This document shows positions 1 to 8,515 of a stretch of 64,000 nt of DNA, one piece after another. The stretch spans positions 65,449,676-65,513,675 of the forward strand of contig CM051460.1 of NCBI GenBank assembly GCA_028095005.1, given 5' to 3'. Within the stretch, counting starts at the first letter, position 1. Every line of letters begins with the position of its first letter. The position numbers and the translations under genes were made by a program. The notes under the pieces are model-generated. The model did not search any database and had not been told where the DNA came from. It saw only the letters and a list, made by a program, of their open reading frames with translations. Source of the stretch: Rhynchospora pubera (Eukaryota > Streptophyta > Magnoliopsida > Poales > Cyperaceae).

Positions 1-2674
1 ACAGTGATAACGTTTATTGCCGCTGTAAATATGAATTTTTATCATTACACATTTTAAAGATAAGAAGTAAATATTATTATATTGGAAGTAAATTTGTACC
101 TGCTTTGAGAGTATGCTTCATAAGCCTAAGTTGGATTTCTTTTGGCCACCGTTCTCCCTCCGCCTGTCTCGCCAAAGCTATTTGCTTCCTTTCATTAAAC
201 CATTTAACAGTTTTGTACCAAGTGCCTTCCACAAGTCCAACAACTGGTAGTCGTCTCTCAGCCTTGTATCTGCTATTGAGACTTTCTGATCCATTACTGG
301 TCATAATACCCCAACGATGACCGCCGTCATAGGTTTGCGCCCACCTTTCAGGTTTCCACTGCTCGTTGTCATCAGCTTCATTTTCTTTCCCACACTTTTG
401 AAGGTACTCTATCGCCTTTGGATTCGTTATTTTTAGTTCGTTCCACATTTTGTAGAAGGCCCTCCTTTTTTTCTTGTTGGCCAATTTAGTTCTGAATTTG
501 TCTGGTAGAGTTGCGTCTTTTCCAGATGCCTTGAACACGTTTTCACAAACATGTTGCATGCAATACCGGTGCACGGCATATGAAGGGTTCGCATCCTCTT
601 GCCAACCGTATTGGGGTCGTTTGAAGGTGTTCCTTATTCCCCAATGACGATCAGAAACAACACAGAATTTTTTTCCTTCCCCAATAACTTGCCGCCTCAG
701 AAAATTCATGAACCAACCCCAACATTGTTCGTTCTCAATTCGCACTAGTGCAAATGCTAGTGGAACCAACCGCTGCTCTGGGTCATAACCGCATGCCGCT
801 AAGAATCGCCCCTTGTAGCGACCCGATAAGAATGACGCGTCGATGCTGATAACAGGCCTCAGGTATGGTACCGCTGCAATGCAAGGCCCATATGCCCATG
901 CTGCTGCGATGAACATAGCTCTGTTGGGATCTCCTACGCTCTCTGTCAACCATTTGATCTGTGTCCCTGGGGTCGTCTTCTGTATGGCCAATAATAAACC
1001 CGGAAGCTTGTTGTATGAGCCTTCCCACGATCCAAAAAGTTGTTCGATTGCTTTCTCTCTCCCACGCCATAACTTGTTATAAGTAGGTTTTACATTTGGA
1101 AATTCTTTCTCTAATATGGATTTTACGTCATTTATGGAAAGACCAAGATCTCTCTTTACTGCATTCCTGATGCTGCTTGCGATTACCTGGGCCGTCAGAT
1201 TATCATGGGTGAAATCTCCAGGCCTTCTCACGCATGTATGCTCTTCTTCATTCTTTATTATTTTCCAAAATTTCCCTTCCCTTTCTGTACGGGCATACAA
1301 ATGCCACTTACAGGTAGGCACCTTACAATCCAATACATAAAATGATGGACTACTTCTAGTGGTTTTATGTTGTACATTATTATCTAATGAGTATTTTTCG
1401 CAAACTTCTTTTAATTGTGGTTTTGACATAAAAATGTTTCCTTGTGCTAAAGGCCCTGAAGCTTGTGTTTGAGACGGTTGTGGAATCGAACTTCTATACT
1501 CCGATATATCCAAAAATTGACTAACAGGATGGTAATTATCGGTCCTTCCGGTAATGTAATACTCGGGATTTACGAATTGCTGTGCATAAAAACCCTCTCC
1601 CTCTATATCTTGTGACGCTAAAAACTCATCCTCTTCATCAGTGAAGTCCTCCCCCGTTGCATAATTCGACTGATAGCCCGGGCCACGATCGTACGTCTCG
1701 TCAAGTTCTTCTATATCCCCTTCTTCTTCAGGTTGGTCCCAAGGATCCCAACCCTGGGCATTGTCATTACACTCATTATTTGTTTCCTCTTGTCTTTCTC
1801 GTCCGCTACTACTATCAGGTTGATCCCAAGGATCCGAACCCTGTGCACTCATATTTGTTCCCTGTCGTCTTTGTTGTCGACTACTACTCTCAGGTTGATC
1901 CCAAGAACCCCAACCCTGTGCACTCGTATTATATTGATTATTTCTTTCTTCGTCTTCTTCGGTATTATTGAGTTGTTCATTGAAATTATAATTATAATCA
2001 TAATTATAATTATAATTTGTTGTGTGCCCTCCTAAATAAAATATATGTAATCAATTATAAATTTTTAGAATTAATAGGAAGAAAAGTAGTATGCAGCTCG
2101 AATTATTTTTTTGTTTATAATGGCATATTTCTAATTATAATATTTTATACTGCCATATTTAAAAGGGCATAACAGTCAAAATTAATGAATGATGGCATAA
2201 ATTTTATTTTATCAATTAATGATGACATAAAAATAATAACTTATTTAGTGATGACATAAAAATCATTTCTATGATAAATGCAAAAGCAAAATAATTACTT
2301 TGAAAAACTAAGTTTATAAATTAATGGCACAAAATTAAATGGCGTAAATTACCTTCTATGCCACCACCAGTTGCTGGAAGCAAATCAACGTGCAGTTGAA
2401 AGCTGTGTAGCCTTCTTGCTTGGAAGCACTCATGTTGTATATACCGCCATTCATTTTCAGAGTTCAACGGTAATTGCATCTGTTGGAACCTTCCTTCAAT
2501 TATGGTATTAAAATGAGAAACTATTCTCAAATTATAATGACCTTGATACAATCCCAATGATGATAAAATTATTTCTTTAATTGATTCATAATCAGTTTGC
2601 GAAGTTGCATCGAAACTGAAATAATGCGATGGATTATATGGAGATTGATTAACGAAAACCGGAATGGAAATCAT
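1..2674 (-). CDS. MULE (MuDR-type) transposase, 3' end outside window
   Basis: DDE transposase of the Mutator superfamily, which would cut and insert the element in the nucleus. I read three exons on the minus strand: 2674-2353, 2031-100 and 22 to beyond base 1. The introns (2352-2032, 321 bp; 99-23, 77 bp) have GT and AG ends and the reading phase matches at both joints. Exon 1 starts MISIPVFVNQ. Exon 2 holds an acidic, repeat-rich N-terminal half, a Cys/His DNA-binding region, then the MULE core: first Asp in SIDAS, second Asp in VVSDRHWG, the CxxH box in YCMQHVC and the Glu in NGSESLNS. The SWIM zinc finger expected next must lie left of base 1. No internal stop or frameshift is visible, so this copy may be intact. 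Without splicing, the main ORF would stop at 77. Confidence 0.85.
1730..2024 (-). repeat. In-frame tandem repeats in transposase N-terminus
   Basis: Three units starting near 1730, 1817 and 1892 (spacings 87 and 75 bp) each encode a version of SAQGxDPWDQP followed by an Arg/Gln/Ser-rich linker. Upstream, at 1985-2024, an AAT/TAT microsatellite encodes an Asn-Tyr run. Both are translated if the exon 2 acceptor at 2032 is used. Confidence 0.75.
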
Positions 2675-2740
2675 ATTTATGATAGTAATGAGAGTTGAGT
2701 GTTTGATATGGCTGATTTTCGATATCTCACCGTAATACTC

Positions 2741-2748
2741 TATTTATA
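2741..2748 (-). promoter_or_regulatory. TATA box of the MULE transposase
   Basis: TATAAATA on the minus strand, about 67 bases upstream of the transposase ATG at 2674. Position and sequence fit a plant core promoter. Confidence 0.5.
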
Positions 2749-2882
2749 AGCCATTGAGAGTCGACAAAATAATGAGCAATCAAATTAAATCGCACAAAAA
2801 TGCACTGAAATTCACTGTTAAATCGCACTAAAATTCCCACTGAAATCGCACTTAAATGCCCACTCAATTACATTTTCTGCTT

Positions 2883-3037
2883 GGATCGTCATTTGGGATG
2901 ACGATCCATTAGTAAATCCAATCAACCCAATCACAGCCGGGATCCTCCTTGCATCGTCATCTCAGACAACGATCCAAGCTTGGATCGTCATCTGGGATGA
3001 CGATCCAAGCTTGGATCGTTATCTGGGATGACGATGC
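2883..3037. repeat. Array of 25-bp palindromes
   Basis: Four units at 2883-2907, 2951-2975, 2982-3006 and 3013-3037; the last three have a 31-bp period. Each is an inverted repeat with arm GGATCGTCATC, loop TGG and arm GATGACGATCC. Unit 3 is perfect and unit 2 the most degenerate. Units 2-4 are joined through AAGCTT, itself palindromic. Two related units occur at 6120-6181. They sit between the divergent transposase and the 4068 gene, so they could be protein-binding sites or hairpins of the element. Confidence 0.8.
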
Positions 3038-3059
3038 AGAGTGTCCGCTGAAATGATTG

Positions 3060-3703
3060 ATTTTTGCATGGTTAATTCTGTTTATTTATTTATTTTTTCA
3101 TGATTACAGCTCAAATACTATTTAATCTTATACTTACTTATATAAATATTAATATTAATTGTTATTAATTATTTTACTATCCTTAGTATTTAGTATTAAT
3201 AAATATATCCTTTACTTGAAATCTCTTTGCTATTTATTAACACTATAATTAATTTTTATTACTATAAATATTATATTCGTTGTAATTATTTAATAAATCT
3301 TATACTTATATAAATAGTAATATTTATTTATTTTTATTATTAAGTTATTTTTATTATTAAGTTATTATCTTAATTTAGTTAAATTAATTAAATTAGTTAA
3401 ATTAAATTAATTAAATTAGTTAAATTAAATTAATTAAATTAGTTAAATTATCTTTATTATTTTTACTTACATTAAATTAATTAAATTAGTTAAATTAAAT
3501 TAAATTAAATTAATTTATATTGTTTTGTAAATTAAATTAAAGTAGTTAAAAAAATAATAGCTCAATAAAATTAAATTAACTAAATGAAATGAAATTAAAT
3601 TAATTACTTCAAACAACTAAATAATATTTTAATACATTAAATTAAGTCAAATTATTAAATAATTTTATTTAATTAATTTTTAATGTCATTAAATTCATGC
3701 AAC
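3060..3703. repeat. AT-rich spacer with TTAAATTAAT tandem repeats
   Basis: Almost pure A/T. At about 3377-3545 an imperfect array of units like ATTAGTTAAATTAAATTAAT (period near 23 bp) is visible. No ORF is credible here. Confidence 0.65.
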
Positions 3704-3948
3704 TGATAAAGTCTGGAAAAGAACTGCAAAAGGACAGGCGTGCTCTGATAAAAGGTCAAAAGTATACTGATGCCTACCTAAAGACTGCAAAAGGACAGGC
3801 GTGCTCTGATAAAAGCTCAAAAGTATACTGATGCCTATCTAAGCACTGCAAAAAGGACAAACGTATTCTGATAAAGTCTGAAAAGTATACTGATGCCTAC
3901 CTAAGCTATGCAAAATGACAAACGTATTCTGATAAAGTCTGAAAAGAT
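3704..3948. repeat. Tandem repeat of about 61 bp, four copies
   Basis: Units beginning ACTGCAAAAGGAC at 3723, 3784 and 3845 with a diverged fourth at about 3907, each containing CTGATAAA and AGTATACTGATGCC. Period 61-63 bp. The array ends about 50 bp upstream of the TATA box of the 4068 gene, so it may form part of that promoter. Confidence 0.85.
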
Positions 3949-3995
3949 ATCACATTATATTTATTAATTTTAAATAATTGCAAGTCTAAACTGAT

Positions 3996-4005
3996 CTATA
4001 AAATT
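3996..4005 (+). promoter_or_regulatory. TATA box of the 4068 gene
   Basis: CTATAAAATT about 70 bases upstream of the ATG at 4068, directly downstream of the 61-bp tandem array. Confidence 0.5.
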
Positions 4006-4067
4006 ATTCTTCCTCAGCAAAAATATGTCACACCCACTCAATCCTTCTTTCTTCAACATTCACTACC

Positions 4068-5045
4068 ATGGAGAAAGGAAATACCTCCAACAGTGAAGTG
4101 CGGGAATGGCCATCTACTCGACATGAGTACTTGCCAAATTACACACATTCCCCTGCCAATCCAAATGAGATCGAAAAAGGAGATTATCATGCGATATGTA
4201 ATAAATGTTACCGCAAATTCGACTACAATATCCATTCGCAATATGGTGGCGAGTGGCCATTATACACCCACTATCAGTGGCACATTCATGGTGGCCCAGA
4301 AAGAGACCGCAGGGAGAGATTGCGACATTACCTTACTAAACCTGAGTCGAGCAACTCTGAACTCTATAAAAAGTACTACACAGAACCTGAACCGATGCCG
4401 GAACTCAAACCGTGGAAACCAGATCCTACACCCATGATTGTTTACGAAAGCATATACGATTTTCGTGGAGACCACACAGTGAGTTGTACAAAGTGTGGTC
4501 AGGTTTTCAATTTCAAAGATACTATTTTGCGTGACCACTACGATGAACACAAGAAACAAGAAGAGAGGGATGAAATTGTAAAGAGATTCAGAGTGAAAGA
4601 ACAATGGTTCGAAAGGAGAAGAATGGAAGAAAAGGCCGCCGAAGAGAGCCGGAGGTTGCAACAAGAAAAAATTGGAAAAAAAATTAAGGAGAGCCTAATA
4701 AAGATCAAGAAGAGAGATGAACAACGCAAAATTGCAGTAGCTAGAATGGCTGAGATTGAGCAACAAGAAGCCGAGGCAGCTTTCTGGAACGAAGCCGCTC
4801 AATTCGCAGACAACCCGGCTGCGAATAATCAACAAGAAAATGATGAGGCTTTTTGGAACGAAGCAGCTCAACTCGCTGAAAACCACGGTGCCAGTAATGA
4901 ACAACAACCTGATGCCGCTTTCTGGAACGAAGCCGCTCAATTTGCCGACAATCATGGTGCCAGTAATCAACATGAAATGAATGCGGAAGAAGATCAACCA
5001 TGGTGGGATGAAATTCTGCAACATGTAGATGATCAAGATCTCTAA
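4068..5045 (+). CDS. Unrecognised zinc-finger-like protein, candidate MULE accessory gene
   Basis: 325-residue protein, family not recognised. The ATG is in good context (ACCATGG) and a TATA box lies upstream. Two Cys/His clusters resemble C2H2 or BED-like fingers: CNKC with THYQWHIH (about residues 44-74) and CTKC with DHYDEH (about 139-160). A highly charged, probably helical coiled-coil stretch (about 163-230) follows, then a C-terminal 23-residue repeat in three copies built on AFWNEAAQ, ending in a degenerate WWDEILQ unit. The gene is divergent from the MULE transposase with 1.4 kb between them. By analogy with the second gene of maize MuDR it could be an element-encoded accessory DNA-binding protein; that is inference from position only. 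It could also be a captured host gene. Confidence 0.65.
   Translation: MEKGNTSNSEVREWPSTRHEYLPNYTHSPANPNEIEKGDYHAICNKCYRKFDYNIHSQYGGEWPLYTHYQWHIHGGPERDRRERLRHYLTKPESSNSELYKKYYTEPEPMPELKPWKPDPTPMIVYESIYDFRGDHTVSCTKCGQVFNFKDTILRDHYDEHKKQEERDEIVKRFRVKEQWFERRRMEEKAAEESRRLQQEKIGKKIKESLIKIKKRDEQRKIAVARMAEIEQQEAEAAFWNEAAQFADNPAANNQQENDEAFWNEAAQLAENHGASNEQQPDAAFWNEAAQFADNHGASNQHEMNAEEDQPWWDEILQHVDDQDL
4779..4985 (+). repeat. 69-bp in-frame tandem repeat (AFWNEAAQ)
   Basis: Three 69-bp units whose TGGAAC cores recur with constant spacing encode 23 residues each: AFWNEAAQ, Phe or Leu, Ala, Asp or Glu, Asn, then a variable Gln/Asn-rich linker. The Trp core is fixed and changes sit mostly in the linker. 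Confidence 0.85.
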
Positions 5046-5455
5046 GTATTTATTACTTTTGAATATTTATGTATTTTTTAGGTACTTTTTTAAATAGCAA
5101 CTTTTAAATATTTAAGTATTTATGCTTTTAGGTAGTTTCTTCCTTTTTTCAATTGAGTGTGCTAATTTATATTATGATTTTTTTAATGTACTTTTTTTTA
5201 ATTCAATGTGCTAATTTATATTATGGTTATAAAATTTACTTCTTCTTCTAATGGTGTGTATTTTTATATTATGAAGTTCTTTTGTAAATGATTTGTGAAT
5301 ACAAATCATAAAAAAATAAAAGAATATGGACAAAATAACATATTTCAATAATATAAGCTAAACATTACAAGTGACGACCGTCACATAAACTTATTTCACA
5401 AATACAGATTAATTATAAATAAGATACCAATTATAAAAACATAGTAATACTTCAT
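5046..5455. other. AT-rich spacer between convergent ORFs
   Basis: About 410 bp downstream of the 4068 gene and of the minus-strand ORF ending at 5456, so probably the two 3' untranslated regions. The phrase GTGCTAATTTATATTATG is repeated at about 5159 and 5209. No coding signal seen. Confidence 0.4.
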
Positions 5456-5746
5456 TTAGCGGAGATGGACAACATTTTCAGCTGCGGGATGATTTTCAAA
5501 ACCAGGTGGAACTGCTGGCTGGTGACGCAACCACGACCCTCCAAGATCAAAACCTCTATTCCTCTCCACTAAATCTGTAAAAAATTTTGGACCCCTAACA
5601 TGATATTCATTCCCTTCTAATTTTTTAACTTTAAATTTTTCCCCATGATATTGAAACATCAGTGCAGAAAGCAATCGTCGTTCGCTCGTCCGTTCATCTC
5701 CGACCAAAATAACACCGCAAGAGACGCATCTTGGCTTAGGACCCAT
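5456..5746 (-). CDS. Small Cys-x2-Cys protein, unrecognised
   Basis: 96 codons from the ATG at 5746; an in-frame TGA lies just upstream, so it cannot extend at the 5' side unless spliced. The N-terminus carries CVSC, a possible half zinc ribbon, followed by basic and aromatic residues, and the C-terminus has a PPGFENH motif. A 5' UTR intron is possible (CTTAG/GTAATAAT near 5824 to an AG near 5750). It converges on the 4068 gene. No family recognised. It may be a second accessory ORF of the MULE or a captured exon. Confidence 0.35.
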   Translation of the reverse strand: MGPKPRCVSCGVILVGDERTSERRLLSALMFQYHGEKFKVKKLEGNEYHVRGPKFFTDLVERNRGFDLGGSWLRHQPAVPPGFENHPAAENVVHLR

Positions 5747-6119
5747 TTGCTTCAAATATCAAAATTCAAACTCCATTAGCAAATCAAATCAATTAATTTA
5801 ATAATTATTTTAACATTATTACCTAAGAAGAAGCGATGTTGCCAATAGAAACCTATGAGGATAGTTTATCAATTTCAGACTAACGAGAAACAATTAGTTA
5901 GAGCACAATAACTTATGACAAGTGAGCTTATATAGAGAATTTAAAATAGAAAAAGACAAAAAAATTTTAGTGCAAACCGCAATAAATAAATGAATGGTAT
6001 AGTATAGTGTAGTCATATAATTCACGCACTATATTACTTGACAGCACTATATTACTGTTTTAAATCATTATAAAACCAACCCACTCAAGCAAATTGGACG
6101 GAGGAGAATGGTCCTTCTT
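5747..6119. other. Spacer upstream of the small Cys protein ORF
   Basis: AT-rich DNA that probably holds the promoter and leader of the minus-strand ORF. I see no coding region and no strong repeat apart from short ATAGTATAGTGTAG-type runs near 5997. Confidence 0.3.
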
Positions 6120-6181
6120 GGATCGTCAACTGGGATGACGATCCAAGTGTATTTGCCTTTCGTCAACTGGGATGACGATCC
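6120..6181. repeat. Two more copies of the 25-bp palindrome
   Basis: Unit at 6120-6144 with arm GGATCGTCAAC and its near complement, and a unit at 6161-6181 lacking the outer left bases. Same family as 2883-3037, here about 90-150 bp from the inferred right end of the element. Confidence 0.75.
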
Positions 6182-6267
6182 AGCAACGTTACTATTAAAA
6201 TTTTTATTTTTTTTTGTTATTATCGTAATTAATGTGAACAGTAACGTTACTATTATTTTTTTCCGTC

Positions 6268-7195
6268 GGAGGAGATCCTCCACACCATCAGTAGCCTCAT
6301 CCAACATAGTGACAGCCTTTTTCAACCTCTCCAAAATATCACCACTGATAGCAGAAGAGAATCCTTCACCCACCGGATCACCTCGGTTTTGCACAGGGAT
6401 GGGCATATAGCCCGCAAACCCGTATACCTGCATCTACCTGTTTGGACCTGAAGCTTAGCCTTCCTGGCCCGACCCGATTCGGATTTGCAGCAGGCCAGGT
6501 AAGGCCAGGTGTTTCAACAGATTGGGCTACTGTAGGTAGCTAATTACACATAATTATTTTAATTTTTAATAAAATATTTCTAAGTTTCTAACCTAAACCC
6601 AGCCGCATAAGTTTCGCACCCCTCCTCCCAAGTCCCAACGGAGTCTCAACCCAACCCCCTCTCTCTCATCTGTCTCTCTGAAATTCGAAATAAAAATAAC
6701 AAAATCAAAATCGAAATAAGTAGACTGCTCGACCTCCGCAACTCTCGCAAGGACAGGTACCTGCAGGAGATTGAATGACTAGGTAGGGTACCTGCAAGCA
6801 AGGTGAAGGCCTTCCCAACAGAGAGACAGGCACCCACCGGAATGGAATGAGCAGGTTAAGGCAGCCTGCAGGCAACACCTTGGCCACCTCTAGTTTTGCA
6901 ACATATTCTCCAGTTTCTTATACTCCAATTCGTCGAGCACATCTTCAGCTGCATCCACAGCATCCCTGAACTGCTGGACCCATTCACGGGTACTTGGGTC
7001 CTTCATTTTCAGAGCTTCAGCTACCCCCATGATGGATCTGATCTTGGGAAGAGCCGTTTCCACCCTCTTTAGCGCTGCTTCAATGTCTGTTGGCTCTGTG
7101 GTACGCTTGCTCAAGAGACTAAAACCCATGTCCACAAGCTTCTGAACAATAGCGGATCCCACACAGCCACCGACAGTCCAAATCCACCCTTCCAT
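6268..7195 (-). pseudogene. CC-NB-LRR N-terminal (Rx_N) fragment, split by a hAT element
   Basis: Starts at the ATG at 7195 (MEGWIWTVGG). The first part, 7195-6893, matches the coiled-coil Rx_N domain of the gene at 30537: PKIRSIMGVAEALKMKDPS, EDVLDELEYKKLE. A 499-bp hAT element interrupts it; the match resumes at 6393 (GDILERLKKAVTMLDEA) in the same frame once the element and one target copy are removed. Homology ends exactly at 6268 inside the CTCCTCC that precedes the CAG of the intact gene. The NB and LRR regions are absent. The rest of this gene may lie left of the window, across the MULE at 1-6267. Confidence 0.8.
6394..6892. mobile_element. Non-autonomous hAT element, 499 bp
   Basis: Flanked by a perfect 8-bp target duplication GTTTTGCA (6386-6393 and 6893-6900). 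The ends CAGGGATGGGCA and TGGCCACCTCTA form imperfect hAT-type inverted repeats. It lies in the CC-NB-LRR fragment. No transposase is present. Confidence 0.85.
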
Positions 7196-8052
7196 CTCTA
7201 CTTTTGGAACAATATAAAATGGGCACAAAGTTGTAAGCGAAGAGAAGAGAATAAGAAATTAATGATAGAAGAAGACGCAGAGATGGTTTGTTTAACAGAG
7301 AGAGAGATGAGAAACAGAGAATTGGGAAGCAGAAATGGAGATTTCGGGAAGGGATCCAGAGAAGAGAAAGATGAGATGAAATGAGAGACCCAAATTGCTA
7401 GTTGAATATAGTTTCTGAAGAAATGAGAGCGTACTAAAGGCTTATGTCATGTGACTCATGTCAGCAACATAAGCGGCTAGGAGCCGATGGACAATTTGAT
7501 GCAGTCAATCTATCAGCACATGGACATGGAAATTATTAGCGGTGTCAATACCCTGCCGTTTCGGCCGTTTTCGGTTCCGTTCCGTTCCGTTCCATTCTGG
7601 TGGAACGGAAACGTAAGGGTTTTTTGTTGCGTTTCAGGAAGTGGATCAGAAACGGAACTGAAACCAGTTACGTTGGTGTGAACGGAACGGAAGAAGATTG
7701 TTAACAGTTGCAAGTTTGAATGAGTCAAACAATCCAACCAAACTAATGAAACTTGGAGAGGAAATTGATGTTATGACAGGTGGGGCCTTTGAAGGAAACA
7801 AGAATGACGGAGCTGTTGTGTCTGTTAATGATGCGCACACTATGGAGGATGGGGCCCAGGTTAATTCTGTTAATTATTTAGGAGGCGACGAGACGTTAGT
7901 GAAGAATTTCTTCTCCAGTGAGCTGGCAGCTAGGGACCACAAGATGAAAGAAGAATTTACCGTTTTCATTTTCTACCTCATCTTAGAATCCAACGCTAGT
8001 GGAATTGTAGTTTTACTTAAGAGTAATTTCTTTCAGATATTTGTTTCGTGAG
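7196..8052. other. Flank of the CC-NB-LRR fragment, GGAAC-rich tract
   Basis: 7196-7450 is the former 5' flank of the fragment; it loosely resembles the flank of the intact gene (GTTTAAC, AGAGAGAG blocks). At 7553-7695 there is a simple tract of CGTTCC/GGAACG motifs such as TTCCGTTCCGTTCCGTTCC. A 117-codon open frame at 7698-8051 has no recognisable domain and I do not call it a gene. Confidence 0.4.
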
Positions 8053-8060
8053 GAGGAGAG

Positions 8061-8292
8061 TAGGGGCGGAAATTATGATAGGAGGGGCAAAATTTTAAAG
8101 ATTGAACAATGAAATAGAAATTTATTTATGAAGAAGAATATTTCTTTACTAAATCAATAATTCATGATTAATTACGGGGGTAAATTATAGAAATTTTCTA
8201 AAATATAAAGAAAATATACATAAAAATTTTATTTTTTTTGGAGTACAAGGGGGGCAACTGCCCCAAGCAGCCTCCCTATTGGCTCCGCCCTG
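8061..8292. mobile_element. hAT MITE, 232 bp
   Basis: Perfect 8-bp target duplication GAGGAGAG at 8053-8060 and 8293-8300. Ends TAGGGGCGGA and TCCGCCCTG form the terminal inverted repeat. No coding capacity. Confidence 0.85.
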
Positions 8293-8515
8293 GAGGAGAG
8301 AGAGGGTATGTTGTTGAATCCGAAATCCTAAAAACTTTCTCATTTTAGGCTTATTTTTCGAATTGCATTCCGATAGCCTTTTTATCATTGCAAACTCTTG
8401 TATCTTCGATTATTGTTGGTCTTATTGTCATTTTATATCTTATCTCCATTATCTTTCAATATTCCCTTTCAATTTCAATTAATTTTGCTCTTATTAGATC
8501 CAATTGAAGGGTGTT

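Larger units (their letters stand above)
1..6267. mobile_element. Putative autonomous MULE, left end outside window
   Basis: I group this stretch as one Mutator-like element. It contains a MULE transposase gene whose last exons leave the window, two further ORFs (4068-5045 plus, 5456-5746 minus), and palindrome clusters at 2883-3037 and 6120-6181. The right boundary is inferred from the neighbouring CC-NB-LRR fragment: its match to the intact gene at 26.8-30.5 kb stops exactly at 6268, and unrelated DNA ending in TTTTTTTCCGTC begins at 6267. The left terminal repeat is not in view, so single-element status is inference. It could instead be two or more insertions side by side. Confidence 0.45.

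Noticed and set aside
105..1340. Plus-strand open frames at 105-320, 843-1082 and 1116-1340
   Set aside because: Antisense shadows of the MULE transposase exon; no domains of their own.
1657..2035. Hydrophobic plus-strand frames resembling repeated membrane segments
   Set aside because: They are the reverse reading of the WDQP repeats and the AAT microsatellite.
2883..3037. CRISPR array
   Set aside because: Regular palindromic units, but the genome is a plant nuclear one, the spacers are fixed AAGCTT linkers and no cas genes exist.
6068..6270. C-terminal part of the 121-codon minus-strand frame beyond the R-gene match
   Set aside because: This is non-coding element DNA with palindromes read through by chance.
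7487..8051. Two plus-strand open frames near 7.5-8.05 kb as genes
   Set aside because: One is a CGTTCC simple repeat; the other has no domain and ends at a hAT target site.
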